A stretch of 8,169 bases of DNA from Nocardioides sp. (lineage in GTDB: Bacteria > Actinomycetota > Actinomycetes > Propionibacteriales > Nocardioidaceae): the NCBI GenBank assembly GCA_003519585.1, contig DOWL01000026.1:1-8169 (forward strand), written 5' to 3'. A program made the translations under genes and the position numbers. Within the stretch, counting starts at the first letter, position 1. Each line of letters opens with the position of its first letter. Shown here piece by piece: positions 1-5,922 of the stretch. The notes under the pieces were generated by a model. That model made no database searches. It saw only the letters and a list, made by a program, of their open reading frames with translations, and was not told where the DNA came from.

Positions 1-219
1 AAGACGATGCCCCCCACCATCACCCTGGCCACCCAGGAGGGCTGGCTCGGCACCTGGCTCGGCTCGACGGTCGGGATGGTGGCCGCCGATGCGCTCGCGA
101 TCGGCGTGGGCATCCTGCTCGGCCGCCGGCTGCCCGAGCGGGTGATCAAGTACGGCGCCGCCGCGGCCTTCTTCGCCTTCGGGGTGCTGCTGGTCGCGGA
201 TGGCGCCGGTTGGGTCTAG
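1..219 (+). CDS. GDT1/UPF0016 (TMEM165) family membrane transporter, C-terminal fragment
   Basis: The gene is cut by the left edge. The frame is open from base 1 (Lys-Thr, then the ATG at 7) to a TAG at 217-219, giving about 72 residues. The first residues, K-T-M-P-P-T-I-T-L-A-T, fit the end of the family's signature E-x-G-D-K/R-T/S motif, whose acidic part would lie just outside the window. A second helix pair follows: a small-residue-rich segment (GTWLGSTVGMVAADALAIGV), then LGRRLPERVIK, then a last hydrophobic helix (AAAAFFAFGVLLVA). That layout matches the C-terminal half of GDT1 proteins, which move divalent cations such as Mn2+ or Ca2+ across membranes; the substrate here is inferred from the family only. 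The internal ATG at 7 is not the true start, because the family needs the upstream half. No gene partner is visible. Confidence 0.8.
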   Translation, partial: KTMPPTITLATQEGWLGTWLGSTVGMVAADALAIGVGILLGRRLPERVIKYGAAAAFFAFGVLLVADGAGWV

Positions 220-220
220 G

Positions 221-271
221 CCAGATCCCCAGCACAGATCCCCAGCCCAGATCCCCAGCCCAGATCCCCCA
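221..271. repeat. 13-bp tandem repeat, about four copies
   Basis: The unit CCCAGATCCCCAG recurs at about 221-232 (first base differs), 233-245 (one change, CAC for CCC), 246-258 (exact) and 259-271 (last base differs). It starts 2 nt after the transporter stop codon and lies in the 103-nt gap before the FAD reductase gene. A GGGATCCC palindrome follows at 277-284, and GATCCC at 263-268 could pair with GGGATC at 277-282. This is a minisatellite-like spacer. Its function is unknown, and no T-tract makes it a convincing terminator. Confidence 0.75.
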
Positions 272-310
272 TCCGAGGGATCCCGAAACAGCAAAGACAC
301 GACTCGGGAG

Positions 311-316
311 TAACCT
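311..316 (+). promoter_or_regulatory. Candidate -10 element for a leaderless tmsAB transcript
   Basis: TAACCT fits the actinobacterial TANNNT -10 consensus and ends 6 nt before the GTG start at 323, so transcription would begin at or next to the start codon. No good -35 hexamer is visible. The only Shine-Dalgarno-like alternative, GGGAG at 306-310, lies 12 nt from the GTG, which is long. The TAA inside the element is also an in-frame stop, which rules out any start upstream of 323. The promoter role is inferred from position and sequence. Confidence 0.45.
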
Positions 317-322
317 GCCCGC

Positions 323-1732
323 GTGAGTCATGGCACGGCGTGGCAGTCGCACGAGGCCGCGGTGGCCCGGTTGAAGGCGTCCTACGATGAGATCCCAGCG
401 GGAGCACCGGTTCGACTGGCCAAGAAGACCTCCAATCTCTTCCGACCAAGAGCCGCTACGGCGAGCAAGGGGCTCGACGTCAGCGGCCTCGACGGCGTGA
501 TCGAGGTCGATGTCGAGGCGCGCACCGCCGACGTACAAGGCATGTGCACCTACGAGCACCTCGTCGATGCCACGTTGCCGCACGGGCTGATCCCGTACGT
601 CGTGCCGCAGCTCAAGACGATCACCCTCGGGGGCGCGGTGACCGGCCTCGGCATCGAGTCGACCAGCTTCCGCAGCGGCCTGCCGCACGAGTCGGTGCTG
701 GAGATGGACGTCTTCACCGGCGCCGGTGAAGTCGTCACGACCCGACCGGCCCCCGACGAGCACAGCGAGCTGTTCGACACCTTCCCCAACTCCTACGGCA
801 GCCTCGGCTACGCCACTCGCATCCGGATCAAGCTGGAGCCGGTCCCCGATCGGGTCGAACTGCGGCACGTCCGCTTCGACGATGCCGGCCTGCTCTCCAA
901 GACGATCGCCGAGATCGTCGAGACCCGGGAGTACGACGGCGTCCAGGTCGACGGCCTGGACGGCGTGGCCTTCGAGCCGGACGAGTACTACCTCACCCTG
1001 GCCCGGTGGTCGGACGGCGGGGCCGGGACCGAGGCGCCCAGCGACTACACGGGCCAGCAGATCTACTACCGCTCCATCCAGCAGCGAGCCTCCAGCGGGA
1101 TGGGCCGGGACGTGCTGACGATGTACGACTACCTGTGGCGCTGGGACACCGACTGGTTCTGGTGCTCGGGCGCGTTCGGCGTGCAGAACCCCACCGTGCG
1201 CCGGCTCTGGCCCAAGCGCTGGCGCCGCAGCGACGTCTACCACCACCTGATCGGTCTCAACCATCGCACCGGCTTCATGGACTGGGTCGACCGCCGCAAG
1301 GGCCGACCTCAGCGCGAGCAGGTCGTGCAGGACATCGAGGTGCCGGTCGAACGGCTGCCGGAGTTCCTCGACTGGTTCGACGCCGAGGTCGGGATGCGGC
1401 CGGTGTGGCTGTGTCCGCTGGTCAGCCCCGGCACCACCGATGGCGCACAGTGGCCGACCTACCCCTTGCGTCCCGGCACGACGTACGTCAACGTCGGCTT
1501 CTGGGGAACCGTGCACGTTGGCCCGGAGGCGCCGGACGCGCCACTCAACCGGGCGATCGAGGGCAAAGTGCAGGAGCTCGGCGGCCACAAGTCGCTCTAC
1601 TCCGAGGCGTTCTACGACCGCGAGACCTTCGACCGGTTGTACGACGGACCCCACTTGGCTGCGGTGAAGCAGCGCTACGACCCAGATGACCGGCTCCTGA
1701 GCCTCTACGACAAGGCGGTACGCGACCGATGA
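323..1732 (+). CDS. tmsA: FAD-binding oxidoreductase, 10-methyl fatty acid reductase (TmsA/BfaA type)
   Basis: A 469-residue protein with a GTG start, fixed by an in-frame TAA 12 nt upstream. The N-terminal half (about residues 30-175) looks like a PCMH-type FAD-binding domain. It contains the hydrophobic run from LDVSGLDGVIEVD through the glycine-rich TLGGAVTGLGIES (101-113) and SFRSGLPHESVLEMDV, as in the DHCR24-like flavoproteins that include Rv0449c of M. tuberculosis. In the known pathway this enzyme uses NADPH to reduce the 10-methylene group on phospholipid acyl chains to a 10-methyl group, finishing tuberculostearic acid. The call rests on the family resemblance plus the neighbour: the stop overlaps the start of the methyltransferase gene (ATGA, 1729-1732), so the two are probably co-translated. 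No signal peptide or membrane segment is evident. A sterol-reductase role, the reaction of eukaryotic DHCR24, is less likely given this partner. Confidence 0.85.
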   Translation: MSHGTAWQSHEAAVARLKASYDEIPAGAPVRLAKKTSNLFRPRAATASKGLDVSGLDGVIEVDVEARTADVQGMCTYEHLVDATLPHGLIPYVVPQLKTITLGGAVTGLGIESTSFRSGLPHESVLEMDVFTGAGEVVTTRPAPDEHSELFDTFPNSYGSLGYATRIRIKLEPVPDRVELRHVRFDDAGLLSKTIAEIVETREYDGVQVDGLDGVAFEPDEYYLTLARWSDGGAGTEAPSDYTGQQIYYRSIQQRASSGMGRDVLTMYDYLWRWDTDWFWCSGAFGVQNPTVRRLWPKRWRRSDVYHHLIGLNHRTGFMDWVDRRKGRPQREQVVQDIEVPVERLPEFLDWFDAEVGMRPVWLCPLVSPGTTDGAQWPTYPLRPGTTYVNVGFWGTVHVGPEAPDAPLNRAIEGKVQELGGHKSLYSEAFYDRETFDRLYDGPHLAAVKQRYDPDDRLLSLYDKAVRDR

Positions 1733-3027
1733 CCTCACTGCCCGGCCTCTCCACGGCTAAGCTCTCCATCGCCGAGGCGGTGGACTCGATGCTCAAAGAC
1801 CCGATGCCACTTCGCTTCTCGGCGTACGACGGCAGCGCCACCGGGCACGAGGACTCGCCCTACGAGATCCACCTGGCCAACGAACGTGGACTCAACTACA
1901 TCCTGACCGCTCCCGGCGATCTCGGCTTCGGCCGGGCCTACGTCGCGGGCGATCTCGTGATCAAGGGAGTCCACCCGGGCGACCCGTACGAGGCGTTCAA
2001 GCTCGTCCAGGGCAAGTTGTCGTTCCGCCGTCCGGGTCCCGCTGAACTCGTCACGCTGCTCCGCTCGCTCGGGGTTTCCCACCTGCGTCCGCCGGCCCCG
2101 CCGCCCCAGGAGGCGCCCTCCAAGCTGCGCCGGACCCTCGAAGGGCTACGGCACTCGCTGGGCCGCGACGCGGAGGCGATCCACCACCACTACGACGTCT
2201 CCAACGCCTTCTACGAGATGGTGCTCGGCCCGTCGATGACCTACACCTGCGCGGTCTTCCCGACCGAGGACGCCACCTTGGAGGAGGCGCAGGCCCACAA
2301 GTACGACCTCGTGGCCCGCAAGCTCGACCTGCAGAGCGGCCAGCGGCTGCTCGACCTCGGCTGCGGCTGGGGCGGCATGGTCCGGCATGCTGCGCGCGAG
2401 TACGGCGTGCACGCGCTCGGCGTGACGCTCTCGCGCGAGCAGGCGTCGTGGGCGACGCAGAAGATCAAGGAGGAGGGACTCGATCATCTGGCCGAAGTCC
2501 GCTTCCTGGACTACCGACTGGTGGAGGAGACCGACTTCGACGCGGTCTCGTCGATCGGCCTCACCGAGCACATCGGGGTGAAGAACTACCCGTCGTACTT
2601 CGGCTTCATCCGTGACAAGCTCCGCCCGCACGGCCGGCTGCTCAACCACTGCATCACGCGGCCGCACAACCGGCACCAGAGCACCGGCGAGTTCCTCGAC
2701 CGCTACGTCTTCCCCGACGGCGAGCTGATCGGCAGTGGCCGGATCATCACCGACGTGCAGAACGTCGGCCTCGAGGTGCAGCACGAGGAGAACTTCCGGA
2801 TCCACTACGCCAAGACCCTGGCCGGCTGGTGCCAGAACCTCGTCGACAACTGGGACGCCTGCGTCGACGAGGTCGGCGAGGGCACCGCGCGGGTCTGGGG
2901 CCTCTACATGGCCGGCTCGCGGATCGGCTTCGAGCGCAACGAGATCCAGCTCCACCACGTGCTGGCCACCAAGACCGACGAGGAGGGTCTCAGCGGCTAC
3001 CCGCTGCGCCACGACTTCGGCGTCTGA
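1729..3027 (+). CDS. tmsB: SAM-dependent fatty acyl phospholipid methyltransferase (TmsB/BfaB/UfaA1 type, cyclopropane synthase family)
   Basis: A 432-residue cyclopropane-fatty-acyl-phospholipid synthase family protein. The N-terminal 140 residues form the lipid-binding extension of this branch. The family signature HHHYDVSNAFYEMVLGPSMTYTC covers 152-174, and the SAM-binding loop LLDLGCGWGG covers 207-216. Residues that appear to match the bicarbonate/active-site set of CFA synthases are C174 (TYTCAVF), E280 (GLTEHIGVKNY), H307 (LLNHCI) and Y360 (IHYAKTLAGW), so the enzyme looks intact. Known family members add a methyl from SAM across the 9,10 double bond of oleoyl chains at the membrane surface; with a reductase partner the product is 10-methylstearate rather than a cyclopropane. 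The start ATG overlaps the reductase stop, and there is no strong ribosome site of its own, which suggests translational coupling. The DUF1365 gene found between the equivalents Rv0449c and Rv0447c in M. tuberculosis is absent here. Confidence 0.88.
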   Translation: MTSLPGLSTAKLSIAEAVDSMLKDPMPLRFSAYDGSATGHEDSPYEIHLANERGLNYILTAPGDLGFGRAYVAGDLVIKGVHPGDPYEAFKLVQGKLSFRRPGPAELVTLLRSLGVSHLRPPAPPPQEAPSKLRRTLEGLRHSLGRDAEAIHHHYDVSNAFYEMVLGPSMTYTCAVFPTEDATLEEAQAHKYDLVARKLDLQSGQRLLDLGCGWGGMVRHAAREYGVHALGVTLSREQASWATQKIKEEGLDHLAEVRFLDYRLVEETDFDAVSSIGLTEHIGVKNYPSYFGFIRDKLRPHGRLLNHCITRPHNRHQSTGEFLDRYVFPDGELIGSGRIITDVQNVGLEVQHEENFRIHYAKTLAGWCQNLVDNWDACVDEVGEGTARVWGLYMAGSRIGFERNEIQLHHVLATKTDEEGLSGYPLRHDFGV

Positions 3028-3050
3028 ATCCGCGCTGGGCTGGGGCTCAC

Positions 3051-3130
3051 CGCTCATCGAGCCTGTCGAGATGTCCGCCGGGTCGGGCAGCCAGCCCACC
3101 CTGCGGCGGTCTCGACAGGCTCGACCAGCG
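3051..3130. repeat. Long imperfect inverted repeat downstream of tmsB, possible terminator or dispersed palindromic element
   Basis: The core arms TCGAGCCTGTCGAGA (3057-3071) and its exact complement (3110-3124) form a 15-bp perfect stem. Past a 2-nt mismatch, CGCT (3051-3054) pairs with AGCG (3127-3130). Past a 3-nt bulge, CCGCCG (3075-3080) pairs with CGGCGG (3104-3109). That gives 25 paired positions closing a loop of about 23 nt. It begins 24 nt after the tmsB stop and ends just before the next promoter, so it would insulate the two units. There is no T-tract, which is common for actinobacterial terminators. The arm sequence resembles dispersed intergenic palindromes I recall from high-GC actinobacteria; this recollection is unverified. 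Confidence 0.7.
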
Positions 3131-3153
3131 TGTGGTGGCGGCACGGCCCCGGC

Positions 3154-3159
3154 TAGCGT
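3154..3159 (+). promoter_or_regulatory. Candidate -10 element for a leaderless sip-era transcript
   Basis: TAGCGT matches TANNNT and ends 7 nt before the GTG at 3167. No Shine-Dalgarno sequence is visible in the intervening bases (TGTCCCA) or just upstream. The spacing is what a leaderless actinobacterial mRNA would have. No clear -35 element is seen 16-18 nt upstream. Confidence 0.5.
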
Positions 3160-3166
3160 TGTCCCA

Positions 3167-3910
3167 GTGAGCACCCGGGCCAGCCAGTTCAGTGCGCGCG
3201 TCGAGCGTCGCGACGAGCTGTCGCCGCACCTGGTCCGGCTCACGCTCTCGACCGAGGGCTTCGTCTCGACCGGGATCCCCGACGAGTGGGTCGGGCTGGT
3301 CGTGCCGGGGCAGTTCCAGAGCCGCTACTACACCGTCCGCTCGTACCGCGACGGCGAGCTGGTGCTCGACGTGGTCGTCCACGAGGTCGGACTGGTCACC
3401 GAGTGGGTCGTGCGTGACGGTTGTGTCGGGTCGACGGTCACGATCACCGAGCCGAAGGGCTCCTACGCGCTTCCGGAGGGCGCGCAGTGGCAACTGCTGG
3501 TCGGCGACCTCACGGGACTGCCCGCGATGGCCAGGATCGTCGAGGAGTCGAGCCTGCCGACCCGCGTCTGGGCCGAGGTTCCCGACGACCTGTCGTCGTA
3601 CCTCCCACCCGGCACCGACGTCAGCTGGGTCGACGGTCCGCTGTCCGAGGTCGTCGCGTCTCTCGACTGGCCCCCGGGTGAGGGCTACTTCTGGATGGCC
3701 GGCGAGTCTGCGCAGATGCGGGCGATCCGCAAGCACCTGATGCGCGAGCGCGGACTCCCGGCGGCGGCGTACGACGTGATGGGCTACTGGCGCGCCTCGA
3801 CCGGTCGGCAGCCCCGCGCGGTCGACCCCGGCCCGATCTGGCGCGAGGGGAAGGCGCAGGGGCTCTCCGACGAGGAGATCTGGTCGCGGTACGACGAGGC
3901 GCGGTCATGA
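3167..3910 (+). CDS. Siderophore-interacting protein (FAD/NAD(P)H ferric-siderophore reductase family)
   Basis: A 247-residue protein of the SIP family, which releases iron in the cytoplasm by reducing ferric siderophores. The FAD-binding barrel covers roughly residues 5-105 and contains RYYTVRSY (53-60), the family's flavin-binding R-x-Y-T-x-R motif, then LDVVVHEVGLVTEW. The NAD(P)H-binding half follows, with GDLTGLPA (113-120), FWMAGESAQMRAIRKHL (175-191) and the typical C-terminal GYWR (206-209). The frame stays open far upstream, back into tmsB. GTG 3167 is chosen because family homology begins there and a TAGCGT box sits 7 nt before it. The gene is the first of a tight cluster: its TGA overlaps the era ATG (ATGA, 3907-3910). 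No siderophore biosynthesis or uptake genes lie nearby, so the physiological iron source is unknown. No DtxR/IdeR box was recognised upstream. Confidence 0.87.
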   Translation: MSTRASQFSARVERRDELSPHLVRLTLSTEGFVSTGIPDEWVGLVVPGQFQSRYYTVRSYRDGELVLDVVVHEVGLVTEWVVRDGCVGSTVTITEPKGSYALPEGAQWQLLVGDLTGLPAMARIVEESSLPTRVWAEVPDDLSSYLPPGTDVSWVDGPLSEVVASLDWPPGEGYFWMAGESAQMRAIRKHLMRERGLPAAAYDVMGYWRASTGRQPRAVDPGPIWREGKAQGLSDEEIWSRYDEARS

Positions 3911-4827
3911 GCGCCGCGTTCCGGTCCGGCTTCGCGTCGTTCGTGGGCCGGCCCAACGCCGGCAAGTCCACGCTCACCAACGCGTTGGTCGGCTCCAAGA
4001 TCGTGATCACCTCCGACAAGCCGCAGACGACCCGGACCGTCGTGCGCGGCATCGTGCACAGGGATGACGCGCAGTTGATCCTGGTTGACACCCCTGGGCT
4101 GCACCGGCCGCGGACCCTGCTCGGCGAGCGGCTCAACGACCTGGTCCGCACGACGTGGGCCGAGGTCGACGTGGTCGCGGTCTGCTTCCCGACCGACGAG
4201 AAGATCGGGCCGGGGGACCGGTTCATCGTCGGTGAGCTGACCAAGGTCCGCCGTACGACGAAGATCGCCGTCGCCACCAAGACCGACCTCGCCTCCCCAC
4301 AGCGGATCGGCGAACACCTGCTCGACATCCAGGCCCTGGGCGCGGAGACCGGCACCGAGTGGGCCGAGATCGTGCCCGTCTCAGCGGTCGCCGACGATCA
4401 GGTCGGGCTGCTGGCCGACTTACTGGTCGGGCTCCTTCCCGAGGGGCCGCCGCTCTACCCCGATGGCGAACTCACCGATGCCCCCGAGGAGCTCCTGGTC
4501 GCCGACTTGATCCGTGAGGCCGCCCTGGACGGCGTACGCGACGAACTGCCGCACTCGATCGCTGTCGTCGTCGAGGAGATGGGTCTGCGCCCCGACCGTC
4601 CCGAGGACAAGCCGCTGCTCGACGTCCACGCCAACCTCTACGTCGAGCGCGACTCCCAGAAGGGGATCGTGATCGGCCGCAAGGGCGCCCGCCTCAAGGA
4701 GGTGGGCACCCGCGCCCGCCACTCGATCGAGGCCATGCTCGGGACACCGGTCTTCCTCGACCTGCACGTGAAGATCGCCAAGGACTGGCAGCGCGACCCG
4801 CGCCAACTCAGAAAGCTGGGGTTCTGA
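3907..4827 (+). CDS. era: GTPase Era
   Basis: Era binds the 3' end of 16S rRNA and helps mature the 30S subunit. The 306-residue length is normal for the family. The GTPase domain shows G1 GRPNAGKS (14-21), the switch region DKPQTTRT (37-44), G3 DTPG (61-64), G4 TKTD (124-127) and G5 SAV (159-161). The C-terminal KH domain includes the helix-turn IVIGRKG (254-260) and a conserved HVKIAKDWQRDP run (287-298). G4 carries Thr instead of the usual Asn (NKxD); the key Lys and Asp remain, so binding of GTP is expected. A GAGG ribosome site lies 7 nt before the ATG. The gene overlaps the sip gene by 4 nt and the next gene by 1 nt, so all three are probably translated from one mRNA. Confidence 0.96.
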   Translation: MSAAFRSGFASFVGRPNAGKSTLTNALVGSKIVITSDKPQTTRTVVRGIVHRDDAQLILVDTPGLHRPRTLLGERLNDLVRTTWAEVDVVAVCFPTDEKIGPGDRFIVGELTKVRRTTKIAVATKTDLASPQRIGEHLLDIQALGAETGTEWAEIVPVSAVADDQVGLLADLLVGLLPEGPPLYPDGELTDAPEELLVADLIREAALDGVRDELPHSIAVVVEEMGLRPDRPEDKPLLDVHANLYVERDSQKGIVIGRKGARLKEVGTRARHSIEAMLGTPVFLDLHVKIAKDWQRDPRQLRKLGF

Positions 4828-5210
4828 TGCAGATGCCGGCACCAGTCACGGTGTGGCACGCGATCGCCGAGGCCCGTGATCCCGCCGGCCTCGCCGATCT
4901 GCTGGCCGACGACGTGGTCTTCCGCTCGCCCGCAGTGCACGGCGACCAGGCGGGCAAGGAGCTCACCACGGCCTATCTCTCCGCGGCGCTCGTCGTCCTC
5001 GGCCCGACCCTCGTCTATCGGCGACAGTGGTACGCCGAGCACAACGCCGTCCTCGAGTTCGAGGCCTCCCTCGACGGCCTGGACGTGCACGGAGTCGACA
5101 TGCTTCAGTGGAACGACGACGGACAACTCGTCGACTTCACCGTGATGGTCCGCCCGATCCGAGGTCTCGAGAAGCTCATCGAGAAGATGGCGGCCCAGCT
5201 TTTCGGCTGA
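4827..5210 (+). CDS. NTF2/SnoaL-like domain protein
   Basis: A 127-residue small protein with the pattern of an NTF2-like cone fold. An N-terminal helix (VTVWHAIAEARDPAGLADLLADDVVFRSPAVHG) leads into strands around RRQWYAEHNAVLEFEASLDG and VHGVDMLQWNDDGQLVDFTVMVRP, then a final helix GLEKLIEKMAAQL. This matches bacterial SnoaL-like proteins of unknown substrate. Such folds include isomerases, cyclases and plain ligand-binding proteins, so no reaction is assigned. Start choice: ATG 4827 overlaps the era TGA (TGATG), and GGGG lies about 5 nt upstream. ATG 4833 is a possible alternative, two codons later. It ends 5 nt before the stop of the converging toxin gene. Confidence 0.8.
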   Translation: MQMPAPVTVWHAIAEARDPAGLADLLADDVVFRSPAVHGDQAGKELTTAYLSAALVVLGPTLVYRRQWYAEHNAVLEFEASLDGLDVHGVDMLQWNDDGQLVDFTVMVRPIRGLEKLIEKMAAQLFG

Positions 5211-5215
5211 ACCAC

Positions 5216-5644
5216 TCACTCGAGCGGCACCCGCCACCGGAGGCCGGGGAACCGCGCGAACCCACGATCCGTGGTCACCCAGGTCGCGCCCTGCTCGATC
5301 GCCAGCGCCGCCAGGAACGCGTCGGGGACGAGGTTGCCGCGCGCGCTCGCGTCGTGGCAGAGCTTGCGGAAGATGCTCCAGTGCCGTGCCCCAGGTCGCA
5401 CGGGCACCGCGGCGGGTGCCGCAAGTACGGCGTCACAGAAGGCCAGAGCGGTGCACGTGGGTGTGGGCTCGACGTAGACCCGGTGGTTGGTGACGATCCG
5501 GAGGAACGAGGACAGCACTTGTTCGCTGACCCCGAACGGCTCGTCTCCGTGCAGCGCTTTGGTCAGCCAGTCGCGGTGCTCGGTGGCGCGAGGACTCTCC
5601 GGTCGATGTGCGTATATGAAAGCGTTGACGTCAGCCAGCAGCAC
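5216..5644 (-). CDS. vapC: PIN-domain toxin of a VapBC-type toxin-antitoxin pair
   Basis: A 142-residue PIN-domain ribonuclease. The Mg2+-binding acidic residues expected of the fold are all present: D5 in LLADVNAFIY, E41 in FGVSEQVLSSF, D108 in NLVPDAFLAALA and D126 in TWVTTDRGF. The toxin therefore looks catalytically intact. VapC toxins cut specific tRNAs or rRNA; the target here cannot be read from sequence. An open frame extends upstream, but the GTG at 5644-5642 is the likely start, because PIN homology begins there and it lies 14 nt inside the end of the antitoxin gene, the usual coupling for such pairs. A GAGG-like site at 5660-5657 could serve the start. The stop codon is 5 nt from that of the converging NTF2-like gene. 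Confidence 0.88.
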   Translation of the reverse strand: MLLADVNAFIYAHRPESPRATEHRDWLTKALHGDEPFGVSEQVLSSFLRIVTNHRVYVEPTPTCTALAFCDAVLAAPAAVPVRPGARHWSIFRKLCHDASARGNLVPDAFLAALAIEQGATWVTTDRGFARFPGLRWRVPLE

Positions 5645-5885
5645 GAGTGTCCCGGTCCTCGTCGAGGAGCTTGGCGAGAGCGTCCTTGTCGTCGAGGTCG
5701 ACGCCGGCCCGGAGGCCACTGCCGCCGAAGACCGGCAGCTCGACGCGTGCCCTGCGGTCGGCGTCGCGTCCCATCAAGAGCCGCAGCCCGTCGTCGACGA
5801 TGTCACCCAAGCTCCGCCGCGAGCGAGCCGCCAGTTCGCGGGCCTCGACCAGCAGCGCATCGTCGATGTTCACCGTCGTCCGCAC
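5631..5885 (-). CDS. vapB: Ribbon-helix-helix antitoxin (VapB type)
   Basis: An 84-residue protein. The N-terminal segment MRTTVNIDDALLVEARELAA (1-20) is a classic ribbon-helix-helix DNA-binding start, and the second helix is SLGDIVDDGLRLLM (25-38). The acidic/hydrophobic tail from about 48 (VELPVFGG through DKDALAKLLDEDRD) would wrap and block the PIN toxin. The start is GTG 5885-5883, preceded by TACGAT with no Shine-Dalgarno, which again suggests a leaderless mRNA. The antitoxin comes first and overlaps the toxin by 14 nt, so toxin is made only when antitoxin is translated. Autorepression through the GCATC-rich sites just upstream is likely, by analogy with other pairs. Confidence 0.87.
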   Translation of the reverse strand: MRTTVNIDDALLVEARELAARSRRSLGDIVDDGLRLLMGRDADRRARVELPVFGGSGLRAGVDLDDKDALAKLLDEDRDTRAAG

Positions 5886-5888
5886 GCG

Positions 5889-5922
5889 AGCATCGTAGCA
5901 TCAGTGCCCTGCATCATGATGC
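5889..5922 (-). promoter_or_regulatory. vapBC promoter with probable VapB operator
   Basis: On the minus strand TACGAT (5897-5892) matches a TANNNT -10 box and ends 6 nt before the vapB GTG. Around it lie repeated half-sites. On the plus strand GCATC occurs at 5890-5894, GCATCA at 5898-5903, and a perfect 12-bp palindrome GCATCATGATGC at 5911-5922. The first two half-sites bracket or overlap the -10 box, so bound antitoxin would block RNA polymerase. RHH antitoxins commonly bind such repeated half-sites; binding here is inferred. Confidence 0.6.

Noticed and set aside
221..271. Possible CRISPR array
   Set aside because: The 13-bp units are directly adjacent with no unique spacers, and no cas genes are present.
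323..1732. Sterol delta-24 reductase
   Set aside because: The resemblance to DHCR24 reflects the shared flavoprotein fold. Coupling to a fatty acyl methyltransferase supports the branched fatty acid role, and no sterol genes are present.
146..1738. A 530-codon open frame on the minus strand opposite tmsA
   Set aside because: It is fully antisense to a well-supported gene, and its translation is low-complexity (rich in Val, Asp, Arg, Ala) with no family features. Such long shadow frames are expected in high-GC DNA.
2735..3166. Upstream extension of the siderophore-interacting protein into tmsB
   Set aside because: The extension is out of frame with tmsB, compositionally abnormal (Ser/Thr/Arg/Pro) and crosses the inverted repeat. 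Family homology begins at GTG 3167, which has a -10 box directly before it.
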